Origin: Crotophaga sulcirostris
Lineage: Eukaryota > Chordata > Aves > Cuculiformes > Crotophagidae
Reading direction: 5' to 3'
Assembly (NCBI GenBank): GCA_013397455.1
Contig: VYZB01000279.1
Location: forward strand, 906,046 to 970,045
DNA: 64,000 nucleotides
Part shown: in pieces, positions 25,402 through 38,897 of the stretch
Layout of the letters: each line of letters opens with the position of its first letter
Numbering within the stretch: the stretch's first letter is position 1
Notes under the pieces: model-generated
What the model saw: only the letters and a program-made list of their open reading frames with translations
Told to the model about the DNA's origin: nothing
The model's database searches: none
Translations under genes and position numbers: made by a program

Positions 25402-25996
25402 GGAGCATTTCCCCAGCCCTGATGTGATGTTGGGGTGAAATATTTCCCCAGGCTCTCTGCAAAGGCAGGAATGTGCTGCAGTCCACAGGCTTAAGCCCTA
25501 AAAGAAATATGGCTATGGCAAAGTTAACACAAGGCTGAAACCTGCTCTGTCCTTCCTAAAATCTCCTGCAGTGAGATCATACTGTTCTCACTGTATCTGT
25601 TTTAACAGTAAGCGAAAAAATGTCGATTATTAAATAGAAAAGCCATCCCTGTTCATTTTTACATTTGCAGTAGCTGAAGATGCTGTATTTAATTTAGTAG
25701 TTTCCAGTTGCTCATACACATTTCTGCTGCACCTCCACATGAACCTTGCTGGGGAAGGGGGACAATCGCCCTCATTTTGCTATTAAAATGCCAACAATCT
25801 GAAAGTCTTTTTCTGATTTATCCAGTCCTCCCAAGATTGCTTTGCTTAAATTGGAAACCTAGCCAGATAATGTCACCAGCTGAGCCATTCACAAAACTAC
25901 TAGTGCTGTGGCTTTAGAAGACTGTTGCTTTACAAATGATGAGTCATGTACCTCTTTTTCCAAAGTAATTTTCTGTGCATGCATGCAAGTGACTGC

Positions 25997-26050
25997 ACAT
26001 ATATGCATATTTCATATGCATATGTATATATATACACATATGTATATATA
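25997..26050. repeat. TATG/TATA alternating, palindrome-rich tract
   Basis: The tract is dominated by alternating purine-pyrimidine sequence. It includes the 12-base palindrome CATATGCATATG and the 14-base palindrome TGTATATATATACA. Such tracts are prone to replication slippage and cruciform extrusion. Confidence 0.85.
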
Positions 26051-26145
26051 CACTCCAGAAAACAGGCAGTATCAGGAGGAATAAGATTACAGTTTTGTGA
26101 GGAAAAAGTCAGAGTTCTTCCTACCCTTTGTTCACCATAGCAACT

Positions 26146-26171
26146 CTCTCTCTCATACACACACACACACA
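26146..26171. repeat. Compound (CT)n-(AC)n microsatellite
   Basis: A short run CTCTCTCTC, then ATA, then a run of seven or eight CA units ending about 26171. It is likely to be length-polymorphic. Confidence 0.85.
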
Positions 26172-27227
26172 GAGGCAGAAAAAGAAGAAAAACAAAAGCT
26201 CCTACCTCATTTTCAACCAGGCCTTCTCTGACAACAAGAACAAAGCTTTAATCTTCTAGATAAAATACTATTCTAGCAGTTCATTGCGTAGATATGCACA
26301 GACTTTTCACAAGCAAGTACGTGTTTTCAATTCCCCTGCCCTGGAATTTAGCACAACCTTAGGAATGCCTGGGTACTTCCCAACATAAATATTTCCACCT
26401 CTTATAATGGCTGTCCTGCTACCAGCTTCCTACTTCCTACCTTCCAGGAAATCTAAACCCTTCTTACTTACTCACCACGATGCTACATGTGCATGCACAC
26501 ATACACAGAGAGACATGCTACTAACCAATACATACTTCAGATTTCCAGCAAAAATAATCCTGAGATAGAGGGTAACAGGAAAAGTGCTAGTATTGTATTT
26601 TACTGACCATGGTGTGTGTTTTAGCTGTGCTTTTAAAGCCCACATGGTAGCACTGGGATCACACTGAGCAAGGTGCTGTACAAACACATATAGAATATAC
26701 GTGAGTCAATTATACATTTCTAATCCTTCCTGAAGACCCCAGAGCCTGAGGGTATGAGCAATGCCTGCTGAGGTCACATCAAAGAAATCCACTGGCATCA
26801 GCAAGCCCAAATTAAGCAAAAAAAAATCTGTGGTTTACAAACAGGTCACTGCAACACAAGAAGGTTAAAGGACCTGTTCATGGATGCGCAAAAAGTTGCT
26901 TGCAGAGAGGCTTGAACATAAATCTTCCCAGTCCCCCTGACATCTTAAATGTGACCTCTTTGCCCTCAGTTAGAAACCTCTGTCTGCTACTTTGGTTTGT
27001 GTCTCTTTTCTCTTTTTTTTCTAGAGAAAGCAGCTCCACTGTCTAAAATCCGCTAGTAGTACAATGGAAGAAAATAATATAATGTTCACCCTCAGTCGGG
27101 GCCTGATGTCAGAGATGTTCTTTTACAACAGTTGCACCTATAATATTTTGAGTACTTGCAGAATAGCTGTAGCTAGGCTATGACTGAGCTTATGATGATA
27201 TTTCTTCCACAGAAGGGATCTAATTTG

Positions 27228-27667
27228 CCATTAGAGAAGGGCAACAAAGCTGGTGAAGGGTCTGGAGCACAAGTCTTATGAGGAGCAGCTGAGCGAACTG
27301 GGGCTGGAGAAGAGGAGGCTGAGGGGAGACCTTATTGCTCTCTACAACTACCTGAAAGGAGGTTGTAGTGAGGTGGGTGTGTGGAACTGTGTTCCAAGTA
27401 ACAAACACTAGGATGAGAGGAAATGGCCTCAAGTAGCACCAGGAGAGGTTTAGATTGGATATTAGGAAAAGTTACTTCACAGAAAGGGTTGTCAGGCACT
27501 GGAACAGGCTGCCCATAGAAGTGGTTAAGTCACCATCCCAGAAGTTATTTAAAGGATGTATAGATGTGGTGCTTAGGGACATGGTTTGTTAGTGAACTTG
27601 GCAGTGCTAGGTTTACAGTTGCACTTCATGGTCTTAAGGGTCTTCCCAACCTAAATGATTCTATGAT
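27228..27667 (+). mobile_element. CR1 LINE fragment with 3' end, ATTCTATG-tailed group
   Basis: The element starts within ORF2 at 'agagaagggcaacaaagctg' and ends 'cctaaatgattctatgattc'. Intermediate landmarks are 'gagaagaggaggctgagggg', 'ctctacaactacctgaaagg' and 'ttagattggatattaggaaa'. Relative to the usual CR1 text, about ten bases are missing between 'ctgggg' and 'ctggagaagagg' near 27300, where 'ttgtttagc' is normally read. Further small indels break the reading frame. About 440 bases of the original element remain. Confidence 0.93.
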
Positions 27668-30600
27668 TCTGAAGTTTCAGGGTTTATTCTCTCAAAACCT
27701 AACATTTGCAGCAAGGCTAAGAAATTCCATGGCCTTAAATATTATTATGTAACAGGTTATATAACACTGCCCTCTGCAGCTGCAGCTTTGTGACCATGAG
27801 TTCCTGAACTGTGCATGCAGCAGGATTTCGGGCACATCTACCCAAACCCCACATTGGGGTGCTGATATACCCTCTGAGGGAGGATGAGCTGATGTCCCTC
27901 TCCACTTGCTGGTTGCTGAATTTTTAGTTTCCTCTCCTAGAAGAATGCTTAGGGTTTTTTCTCCCTCAATTCCCCCCGTCTTTGATTTAACACCAAATTA
28001 AATTGCCCTGGATTTTACCTCTTGCACTTTTTGAAAATGCATTGCTGCTGAGTAGAAGATTGAAAGGGATCAGTAAATAATAGCACATTGCCACCACACC
28101 AGGAACAGTGCTGCTGTATTCAATAAGCTCAACGCATCATTTGTTTGTACATTGCCATTCATGCTCTTGCTTGTATAATCTGGTGATTGAGCATTTCCTT
28201 TGAGTAAATGTGTGTACATCTTCTTTACTGAGGCAAACGCAGAGGTACACAGTCTCCTTGAGGACATAAATTCATTTTCCTGTCTTTTTAGAGGAGTGGA
28301 TGATTTCAGTGTCATTAGCTGATCTGCACTAGAACTACCCTGAGCCATTCATTGAGGTAAATGTCTAGGCAAGTGAAGCTAATATTTCTCTTCCCAGCTA
28401 GAATGAACCAGTCCATTTATTCAAGTTGGGCATGTTAAGAGCAGTAGTTTACTTACTTCGTAGCCAAGAATTTTAAAAAGAGGTGGCCATGAGGCACTCG
28501 GCAAAATCAGCATTGATTTTTCAACACTGTCTGGAACACAGCCAGGTCTCACAGGGCCATAATAAAATAAATACAGGACCCAGGCCTTAAAATGGTTAAA
28601 GGGAATAGCACATGTCAGCCAAAATGTCTTTGGGCAGATGAGAGAAAATGGGTTAGTAAAGAATGAAAGGATGGGACAATTAACCTCGCTTAACATGTGT
28701 TTATGAGGGTAAAGGACCCTGTCAAGTTAACTTAATACTAATTTTGGAAAGGTCCTAAGGTCGCTGCCACAACGATTGCATCCTACTTAGACTTTTGTGC
28801 TTGGGACCACAAGGCACTTTAGTCACTAAAGTTTGGAAACCACAGAAAAGACTGAATGGATTTCAAGGGAATTAATTGTCAAGCCTTGATTCTGAGGGGA
28901 AATCTTGCAGACCGGGGATAATGCTAGTGAGGTCCTAATGCATAGTCACTTGCTGTTCTAAGATACCATGAAGACAGGAGCAGAGTTTTGATGAGAAATT
29001 TCCTCCTGCTTTTGTCTCCAGCCTGGCTGGAGTGTCATATAGTGCAACTAAACCTGTCAGCATGAAATGTCCAACTTGTTTTATCTGCCAAAGAGGTTAT
29101 GGTAAACTTGAAAACAACTGGAATGTCTCCAGACTGCTGCTGTCCCAGCAGACCTCCCTCTGTTATTCAATTCTGATTATTCTTAATAATTTATCTCTAT
29201 GTCTTTGGTTTGATTAATACTAATTGACTGTCAAAAATGCAGCCAAGTGCCCAGTGCTCGCTCTGCTGTCCCTAATGGGAACATGCTGTATGAAAAAGAG
29301 TTCATTTCAATGAGTTCCAGCCTTGCCTCCACCTAAAGATCAGTCCCCCACAGGAGTTTCAGCCCCACAGGGTGGGCAGCAGAGCTGCAGCAAGGATCAC
29401 AGGACCAGAGCACAGCAGCTATCACCATCCTTCACACACCCCTGCGAACTGAAGTCATGGAAAAATGCAACTTTTGTGCGCCGTATCCTCAGGTCCCACA
29501 TTGCTCAGCATCTTCCTTGCCAGTGACCCAGCCTTTACCACTGCCTAGTTATTTTACCCAGCTGGCATCAATAAATTGTGATGTGAGGTCCTGAAAATGC
29601 CCTGAAGGTTTGACTTTTGGACAAATTCAACTGGGTTCATTTGCAGTTGTCATTTCTATGAAAAAATGCTATTTTTTTTTCTTCAAACCGTTGAAACAAC
29701 TTCAATTGAATTTAAATAAAGACTAGGTTTGTTTCTGATCTGATGACTCATGTTCTTGTCTATTTCTGATTAAATAGTATCCTTGTAAATGGCATACACA
29801 TTTTTTCCTATTTAATTGTCATGGCTGAGGGGATTTAATCTATGCACCAATTCAATAAAATGTTATCATCGGTCGGCCACGCGAAATGCAATCAGAGTGC
29901 CATTGCATGCATGGCTACGAGACATAGATGTGCACTCCTGACTTCGGGGAAAGGCATTCAAGATGGTCTTTGTTTCACTCAAAAAGAAAGAAGCAACTGA
30001 AAAAAAACAAACTGATGCTGCATTCACAGAGCCAGATGTTTTGTACACAAACAAAAGTCAAAAGTAGCAAAAGAGTCATCCCAGTATACTGTGATATTTA
30101 ATTGATGTAAGTTTGACGTTCAAAAAATCAGCGGGCAATTCCCACGTATACGTGTTCACCAACAGGAGGAAGAGCAGCTGGGTGCTAATGGCATTATCCC
30201 AAGCCTTCTGAAGGCAATGAAAGTTATTTTCAGGTACACCTCTGGGATTTGCCTCATGTCAAAAACCAAAGGTTTTCAGGTGCTCAGGGCTGGATTTTTT
30301 GGCTGTTTCATTCTCACCGATGCAACCAAGAGCTCAGCTCTACCTAGTGCAATTCTGACAGATTTTTCCAAATGTGTTTTTGTTGGTATTCAACACCCCA
30401 AGAGCCAGTGAATATTTGGCAATTGTGTTTGCTGTTGAAGCTTGTTAGGTTTAGAAGTGCCACAATTACTGCTCCCTTGCAGGAGGGCCATTTTCTTCAG
30501 CTACCACATCTGTACAAGACCCTGAGGGGGTTTTGAGCCGACCAGGCTGCTCATGCTCAGGAATCCTGGGGCGCTGCTGACTGGCCTGGAGGCACATCAG

Positions 30601-33600
30601 CTTATCTGTAACATGGATTGCATATGGATTGCACACAGCCCATAGAAAAGCCTCCTACCAGTCATTTCTAGTTGGTGGGAATCTCTGGAAGCTGCTGTAA
30701 GAAGATGCACCATTGCCTCTGCAGGAAAACAAGCAAGAGCGTCTTCTTCCCCAAACGAGATCAGATGTTCAGACTCTCATACAGGAGGCCCTCAGTGCTG
30801 CAACTGCAATGCATCAGGAGATAATTGTGAGTTAATATAGAGCAATGGTAATGGACAATAAAGAATGCTTTATATAGTTTTATAATCATCATATAGCACC
30901 ATTATTCCCAAATGCACCCATAAATCTGCCAAAGGAGGCAGCTCTACAGCAGAGACATTTTGATATGTATTTTAAAAATGGGATAAAAGTCATATCAATT
31001 CTTGACAGACCTAATTTATTATCACACAACATTTATCAAAATACCAGAAGCATATAGGTGTCTGCTGCACCATGAGCTGGAAGCAGTTTATTGCAGGCCA
31101 AAGAGAACAGGCACATTCTCCAGATGGGGCTTTGCCAGCAAAAATAAAACACTTGTGAAATGAAACAGGGAAACCAAAATTTCCCTCTGTGCTATGGACC
31201 TTGCTAAAGAACGTTGATGCTACAGAGATTTCCAATATGGTCTGCACAGAACCCTCATAAATCCAGATGAATTTTAAGAAATACAATGTAAGCCAAAATG
31301 CAACCCCAGTGGTAAAAAGGGATGGTATTGCAAAGGGTCTGGTTGCCACGTAGCAAAGTGCTTGTGGTACAGACCAGTACATGTAGCAGGGCTGTCAATC
31401 ACACATGCTTGGAGTAAGTCAAATCTGGAATGTTTTTCCCATCCCAGGCTTTCATACGTGTGAATGAATAACACCGGTGCTCACTACTAGAAAAATCTTA
31501 GAGCTGAGAGGCTGAGTTTCCCAAATTAGGCTGCAAAGAGGTGGTTGAAAATTTCCTTACAAGCTGTTACTTGAGAGAAGTTGGACTTTCAGCTAATCAC
31601 AAGCTCATGCACAAAAGTCTGTTTTCAGTGGAAAACTCTGATTTCTCATCTTAGAAACTCAACAAATGGAAAAGCACTTAATGCTTCATGGAGAACACAT
31701 TCCCAACAGGTAAGGAGAAAAGCAAGGCCCTTGAGTACCACTTGCACGAGGCCCTGAGGTGGTGCTTTGAGACGGAGATATTTAGGCTTTTACCTGCCTT
31801 TGCATTTTACGTTTCTATGTTTCGCATAAGCCACAACATCATCTATATGGGGAGTATTGAATTATTTTTTCCCCCACGCACATGTGAAAATGAAGGTGTG
31901 CACAGCATAAATGGTACCAACATAAAGCGCTGCATCGCACTTGCAGACATCATTGTGGATTTTGCCCTTCTGTTTTACACCCTTTCTGGTTGTGAGTGCA
32001 ATCACAACTATTAATGAACATCTTCAGGTTCCCAGTCAACACAGAAACCCTCATTTCCGATTTCTAGAGAGGTCCCTGTTTATTTTTTAGGATTATTTGC
32101 AAAAATTGCGGTCTGCTGCTTAAACACCTACGGTACTTCTGACTAAATATTTTCACTCCCTGGTTTGTGACCTAAGCCAGAAATCTGGCGCTATTTTTAG
32201 CGTTTCTCTAATAGCTGTATGTATTCAGTGAGCTGAGCAATCTTCAGAAGAGCAACGGAAATGGAGAACTGGAAAGAACCAAGCCCAGCTTTTAAAATGG
32301 AAACCAAAAAAACCAAAGTCCCTGCTGGTATTGCTGCAGGCGATCCAAAAGGCATGTCTGAGCTGCTTCTAATCACACCAGTCCTGTTCCCCAGCAGGGG
32401 TTGAGGGAGGAAGCGTGACACAAAACTGACAAACATACCTTTTATTTCACATCAGCCAGACTACCATGCTGAGAATTGTGATACGGGCTTTTCTAAGGAA
32501 AACTGACCTTGGCTTATTGGGAGCATCATTTTAGCAACTGATCAGAATGATCCCAATTACATACAACTGTCAAAGCTGGTGACAAGCCCCTCAGCAACAG
32601 TTGGATACTACACCACAACTTGCAAACACTCTTTCCTGCACCATCACTCTCTCTCTGAATAATGCAGCCCCAAAAACCTGCCTTCTTACCTGTGCCCCTT
32701 TGCCAGTGATGTGTCCCATGCCATGGTGGCACGTGGGAAGGATGTGCCCTCCCAATCACGTGGAGCAAAGGGAGACTACAGAGAAGGGCCACACACCTAT
32801 GCTTTCCGGAGTCTGCTTACAGTAAGTGGTTAAATGCAACAGTGGATGCATCAAAAATAATTTTAAGCGTTTTCTGTCATTACAGGTGGGAAATGATTGC
32901 ATTCAAGATAATTAGAATCAATTTATTATTATTATCAATTGCTATAATCAGCACAAATCAGAAGCTTTCCTTCCTGCCAATCAGCTACAACTTTGCTAAG
33001 GAAACATGCAACACACAGCACCTCGTGCAGTAATGCAACAACATCTGTTACCACCTCTGGCATATCTTAAAGCTGACCTGCTCATGGACATGTAACAGGT
33101 ACTCTGCGCTAAAGACAATCAGTGCTTAACACATGGAGAGTTTAGGTCTCCACATCTAACAAGTTGAAGTGATCCCTATAATCAATATAAAAGACTTAGA
33201 GATACACAAAGAGCTACACATTTGATTTCACCTTGATGATATCAAAAGAAAGTTATGGCATATAGGAAATGAACAAGTAAATTACACACAGGAAGAATGA
33301 AAGTTGTTCGACTCAAAGATTTAGATGTATTTGATCTATGAAGGATGAACTGTAAAAGGCAGATTAAGAGAACCGTAATGGATGCATGCGTATAGACAGA
33401 TATGAGGGGCTGAATATATTTATATTTGTAATGATTTGGAATAATTTCCATTAATGTAAATAAAAGAACACAGTCCAGTCCAGCCCATGAAACTGGAACC
33501 TATTTTGCAGGAATTAGATGAAAAGCTACCAATGTAAGGACTAAAAAACATAACTAGATACCCATTTAAGATTCAAAAACATCCAACAGAAAAAGAAGAT

Positions 33601-33659
33601 ACAGTATAAGACTCAAAAGACTGCAAATCATTAACAGAAGAGTGAAATAATATAGATCT
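27668..33659. other. AT-rich single-copy non-coding DNA
   Basis: No gene was recognised. Open frames of 60-123 codons (31011-31382 minus, 31688-32014 plus, 28421-28696 minus and others) overlap on both strands, lack recognisable domains and are treated as chance. No repeat family was identified. Confidence 0.55.
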
Positions 33660-33668
33660 ATCTTTTAT

Positions 33669-33770
33669 CTGTAGTTTAACATATTATGTTATGTCATGTC
33701 GTGTCGTATTATATTATNNNNNNNNNNNNNNNATATCATATCATGTCACGTCATGTTATGTCATGTTATG
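33669..33770. repeat. ATGTC-like pentanucleotide tandem repeat, interrupted by a gap
   Basis: Degenerate five-base units (ATGTT, ATGTC, GTGTC, ATATC, ACGTC) occur on both sides of an assembly gap. The left arm is about 33681-33717 and the right arm about 33733-33770. The array was probably not resolved by the assembler, so its true length is unknown. Confidence 0.8.
33718..33732. other. Assembly gap (15 N)
   Basis: Fifteen undetermined bases lie inside the ATGTC-like tandem repeat. The small size suggests a nominal or estimated gap length. Confidence 0.99.
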
Positions 33771-34090
33771 TTTAATATCTATATATTTACTAAACAACAT
33801 CAAAAATTCAATCAGTTGTTTGTTCAACGTAGCTAATGCAGTTGCATGGAGCAGAAACAAGAGCTAAACTTGATTTACGGTATTGTATGCAGTGAATCCC
33901 CAAAAGCTGGATTCTAAAAGATTCCTAACTGCTCTTTTTAGAAGAAGAAGACAAAAAAATATTAGAGGCATGTAAAATTCTTCTTGTATCCTTCCCCTTC
34001 AGCTCCTGAAAATAAAACTTTCATCTTTTAGGGCATTAGCAATAGTCATGAAATAACAGAATCTTACCAAATAAAGTCTCTTTTCCCCAC

Positions 34091-34348
34091 ATCACAGTAT
34101 CACGGTACCACAGTATTACAAGGTTGGAATGGACCTTTGAGATCATCGAGTCCAACCTATAACCCAACACCAACACCAACCCATCATCTAAACCATGGCA
34201 CTGAGTGCCTCATCCAGTCTCCTCTTAAACACCTCCAGGGCTGGCGACTCCACCACCTCCCTGCGCAGCGCATTCCAATGGCCAATCACCCTTTCAGTGA
34301 AGAACTTTTTCCTAATATCAAGCCTAAACTTTCCCTGACGAAGTTAAA
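34091..34348 (-). mobile_element. CR1 3'-end fragment with target-site duplication, GATACTGT-tailed group
   Basis: This is the reverse complement of the CR1 3' UTR and ORF2 end. Three ATCACAGT-like tail units (34091-34114) are followed by 'acaaggttggaatggacc', 'tcatcgagtccaacctataa', 'tcatccagtctcctcttaaa', 'gcgcattccaatggccaatc' and 'cttttt cctaatatc'. It ends near 'gaagttaa'. The 9-base sequence TTTCCCCAC occurs directly before the tail (34082-34090) and again directly after the truncated end (34349-34357), consistent with a target-site duplication. It shares most bases with the copy at 52041-52308. Confidence 0.93.
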
Positions 34349-35659
34349 TTTCCCCACCAAAAGCTAACTACATCAAAAGCAAAGACTTCCAGACAGAGAC
34401 ATAAGAAAAGCCATTTAAATTTTTAGAAGTTGATCTTTTGGCACCTCACTGTCCCTAGTCAAATTTCATTCATCAGCCGTTTTAGGACTCGGCCAGATAA
34501 TATGTCTCACATTTGGACCCTGGCAGACTGTGGGGTTTGCCTGAAAGTGAAGCATCAGTGGTGCAGGTGGCCTTTGCAGGTAGAAACGACTGTGTCTCGA
34601 CTGCTAATTTCAATTTTACAGCCTGCAACTGAATTCCAGAATGAACCCGTTTTCTTTTATCTTTAGTAAGAGGTAAAATCACACCTGCTATTGCTAGAAT
34701 CAGGCCAGGCAGAGCCGAGTGCGCAGCAGGTACCTGGCAGCGAGGAGACTGGAGCTATCACATAGGAGACAACTTTTATGCCCTTTCAGAGTGAGTGAGG
34801 ATTATGCCAAGCCCTAATGTTCCATATGAAGGAAATCAAATCACTCAACATATTTTACAGCTCAGGGAAAAATGCTGCTTCATTTTTCCTCAAATGAGGT
34901 ATTTAGCTCTGTTAGCAGGACATTATTAGATTTATTACCATGTCAAGTCAAAGAGAGCTACCAGTTTAACTCTCAATACATTCAAAGCACTATTTAGAGA
35001 GACTGGGAGGAGTGCACATGTTTGAAGCAGACTGGAATTTTTTTTAAAAAAAAAGTTAACAACTCCTTTTGAGTTCAGCCAGTAAGGCACTTTAGAAAAA
35101 TGCAACCGTCTTGATAGTTCAAAGGGAGATAAAAGATTAGGAAATATTATTCCAGTTTAGAAACCTGCCTATAGTTAAGCATAGGAAGATTAATATTACA
35201 GAGAAGAGAATAATTTTACAGCTCCCACTTCTTACCTAAAAGCAAGTAAAGCCATTTGGGGCCCTAGGTGATTTGGAGTTGCACACGGTGTTTTCAAAGG
35301 TTGCTTGGGCTCCAAATTTAATATGATTTAAGTCCTCGAGTGCACTGCATGTCCTTAGCTGTGCTAGAATCAGTTGTTTTAAATGCTTCAAGTTCAGAGT
35401 CCAATACCTGCAATTCTTGCTGTGCGCCACCTTACTCCACAACTTCTATGAATTTCATTGTAATCATATTTGTGTAGTAATATCTAATACCCAAAAGTAT
35501 ACTCTGCTCACTGCCACAGCTTGCTTCATCACCCATTCGAAGGGAAGAAGGAAAAAAGTTTCCTGTAATACCTCACTGCCTAGCACCTTCAGTGCCCTGT
35601 AATACACTTTCAGTATCCCTTATATAATAGCATCAGTGAGTGCTGCGGCAAATTCTTGC

Positions 35660-35673
35660 ATTGCCATAGTAAC
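35660..35673. promoter_or_regulatory. RFX X-box-like site (candidate)
   Basis: ATTGCCATAGTAAC differs from the palindromic RFX X-box pattern (GTTRCCATRGYAAC-type) at essentially one position, the first base, if the remaining degenerate positions are allowed. Long, bipartite matches of this kind are less likely by chance than 6-base cores. No transcription start is evident nearby, so an enhancer role would be the more likely one. Confidence 0.4.
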
Positions 35674-38600
35674 ACTGAGATACTGTAAGGGATAAGGCTG
35701 GTTAAAAAAGAATTAAACAACAGGGTGTAGCTGAAGATTAGGAGGTGGAGGGGCCAATTTAATGCCCAAAGGAGCCAAAGGAGAAAAATACACTGTCGGG
35801 CTCAAGTTTCCCGGGCTCCCACCAGCCATCAGCTAGTCACCAAGAAAGTTAATGAGAAGAGTTGTGTTTGATGGTGTGGTTTGTGCAAGGCAATAATGAC
35901 AAACTCTGCTCTCTTTTACTAAGAGGAGCTGCTGTAGCACTGGGCAAGTGGAAGCAAAGGAAACCAAAAGCATCGAGCGAGCACTAGCTAGGCAGCATGA
36001 AGGACGGCCTCAATTCCACTTACTCCATGGCTCTGCAATCCACTTTCTGCCTTAAGGGCCAAAATTCAGCACCAAATGTCTCCAGCACTTTACAGCCCAG
36101 TCATAAAAATCCCACAGCACCTCTTGTGGTAATGTAGAGTGTCAAAGCACTTTGCAGTAATTTGGCTAATATTTATTTGTGTGCACACAGATGCTAGTTC
36201 TGAAATGCTCGTGGTGTGGCATTTAATTCAAGAAGCAAAGGGAATGACCCTACTTTTACAAATGGCTGTGAAATCATGCTGTTGTGGGACTTGGGTACTT
36301 TGTGTCCTCTGTAGTGTTTTCCAAAAGGCTCAGAGAGCAGGTGCTGGGATGCTAACCAATCTGAAAAGCAAACAACACCAGCAAGGGGAAGCTGGACTAA
36401 TGAAACCCTACAAATGTTCTTGATGGTTTCCACAAGCAGGGCACCTTTCTGAGCGACAGATAATTCATCTTTCACCAACTCCCATTGCCAAGAAATCCAT
36501 CTCTTGGTTGTTTTCAACTAAACCTACATAAAGCAAAGTATTTTCAAACAGGAAACCAGATGTGATGGGGCCTGCCCCAGCCTGTGACAGGGACATGCAG
36601 GTTAATTATGATTGATGCTATATCACTCTTCATAAAGCACCCACTTGCCATATCAGATGCTTTTACTGCCATTTATGGAGTGATGCTGGAGATGGCAGCA
36701 GCCGAGGTCTGGGGTGAAGGAGAAAGGAACAGCAGTATAAAATTGAAAATTAAGCTTCCCTGTCTTGCCAGGAGGAGGAAATAGAAATACACATTAAGTA
36801 AAAGTCACATAGTGATTTTCTTCTTGTGTTTTCATGCTGTCTGTGGTCCCATAGTGCCAGTGCTATTGAGGAAGACCCAGACAACGAGGTGGCCACCAGG
36901 GTTAAGCTGTAGCTCCACATGGTTGAAGTTGGGAGGGAGACCCGGAGCCATGGTACCTGCTGGGGACTGTCAAAGGGTAGGGAGCTGGCTATGACCACAG
37001 CAACAGCTGTAAAACCACCAGCATTTCAGACTTGCCACACAAGTAACATTTCTCCTCTAGGAGATACATACTATCAAAACACCTCTGCTTTCTAATGCAT
37101 CTCTGACTTCGCAAGAGGAAAATTCTAAGAAATTCATATAGACAGAAATTACTGTGTAAACACCCTTGAGCCCTTGGCATTTTTCTCACTTCTATCCAGT
37201 AATGGATATATGTGGCATGCACACGCACATACGCATGTGGAGAAAAACAGATGCCCTGTGCTCAATTATTGTTTGTCTAACATGGAAAAAAGGGTCTGAG
37301 TCTGGTATTTCACTAAAAAAATGATGCAAGTTTATACTTGAAATGTGCTCACTGCTGCGTAGTGTGCTTTATGTGGCTTCTTTTGCATATTGCTTCCCTC
37401 TACAGCAGCTTTCACATACTTTTTCTCCCCCTTTTTTTCTTAAACCACAAGACTAACTAACTGTTCGGTCCTGCCTGCGGTCTCAGACAAGTTAAGTTTC
37501 TCTGCCACCCACCTGGCGACACGTCTAAGACACTGACATGAGCTAGTGTTTCTGAACTGGAAACTGGGAAAAATAAGAGCAAGAAATGTGCTGGTGAAAC
37601 AGGGAGGAATGACAAGGTGTTGTTCTCTACTTCAACTATACTTTAACTACAGTTGTGTAGCACTTCTGAATTGGGTATGGTTTTGGGCTGTAGCTGTCGT
37701 CTTCTGTAAGTTACAAATATGGATCAATGGTAGACAAGCCATGCCTTACTATTTCTATTTTATGAGTTAGGTCAACTTATTGTATTTTAATGAAAAATCA
37801 AGATAATAAAGCTCATAAATTAATAAAGGGAATAGGATCTGCAGAGTCTGGTATTGAACGATCTGGGTAATTTCACGTGTGAGTTTATTTATCCTACAGT
37901 CCCAGAGTCACCTTTTTCTTTTCTTTTTTTCCTCCTATTTAAACTAATCACAACCGTTTCAGGGAAGGAACAAGGCAAAATGAAGGAGTCCTAAAATTGG
38001 TCTACTCAGGCACCTTTGCTGGCTAGGTCTGTCAGCTCAGTGCCAGGATAGAAAGAGCTATCAGACAGTCCAGAAAGCTTTTGCACACTATTTTGAAGTC
38101 ATTGGTATGCCATTAAGGATAAACAGAGTACAGTTGGAGAACACCTTTCACCACCTCCTATGTGTCCCCAGCTTGAATTATCCAGCTCACCTTAGCAAGT
38201 TCCATGTCCAGCAGTATGTCTTTGTAGAGCTGCTAAGGACGATATTTCTTGTGAACAATGGTGTGCTTCTGTTTTGGGGGGTGTCAGATTTGAGCAGCTT
38301 GTGCATTTGTATACGCACAGGGTCCTCAGAGGGGAAAGCTCCTCAGGGTGTTCCCCCAGGTGAGAGGAGGGCGCTGGGAGCATTTGATATCTCTGCTGTG
38401 GGGAGACAGGGTGGTGCTGGATGAGCCCACGGAGAGCAGAGGAAGCAGACTGCAAAGCGTGTCCCCATGTCTTCCCAGCTAGCCCCATGCACCCAAACAA
38501 CTCTCCATGCAGGGATGCAGGCACTATTATGTGGCATCTCCTCCCCTACCCCCAGAGCATGTAAGCATCTTAATTTGGATATTTATATAGAAGTTCAGAT

Positions 38601-38897
38601 GTTGACTTGGCCTATGGAAACTCAATGAATAAAGAATAAAGCTCATGTCTCAGTGTGGCTTGTCCACATTTCTCCGACTAAATTTTCAAGGTTTTTTATT
38701 CTAACCTTGCAGCCTTGGTGTTCCTCCACAGTGAAACGATCAGCACTGAAATAAGGGATCATTTTTAGCAGATCATCTGGGGGTATGAGTGAGGAAAAAT
38801 AAACAACTTTCACATTACTTGCAGAGAAGCGCACAAATGAATTACCTGCTGTTTTCAGCCAATCATGAATAATTCAAATTCCCCTGTGTCAGTGGAT

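Larger units (their letters stand above)
25321..27227. other. Non-coding sequence with AT and CA/CT microsatellites
   Basis: No gene was recognised. Immediately after the CR1 break the sequence reads 'tgcttctcttctttcag', which looks like a splice acceptor tract but has no supported exon behind it. An alternating TATG/TATA block (25997-26050) and a CTCTCT-ACACAC block (26146-26171) are listed separately. Confidence 0.55.

Noticed and set aside
36065..36085. REST/NRSF-like 'ttcagcacca'
   Set aside because: Only the left half-site matches. The right half (GGACAGCGCC-type) is absent at any accepted spacing.
36892..36904. CTCF-like 'ccaccagggtta'
   Set aside because: The first nine positions fit but the essential G-rich end of the core is missing.
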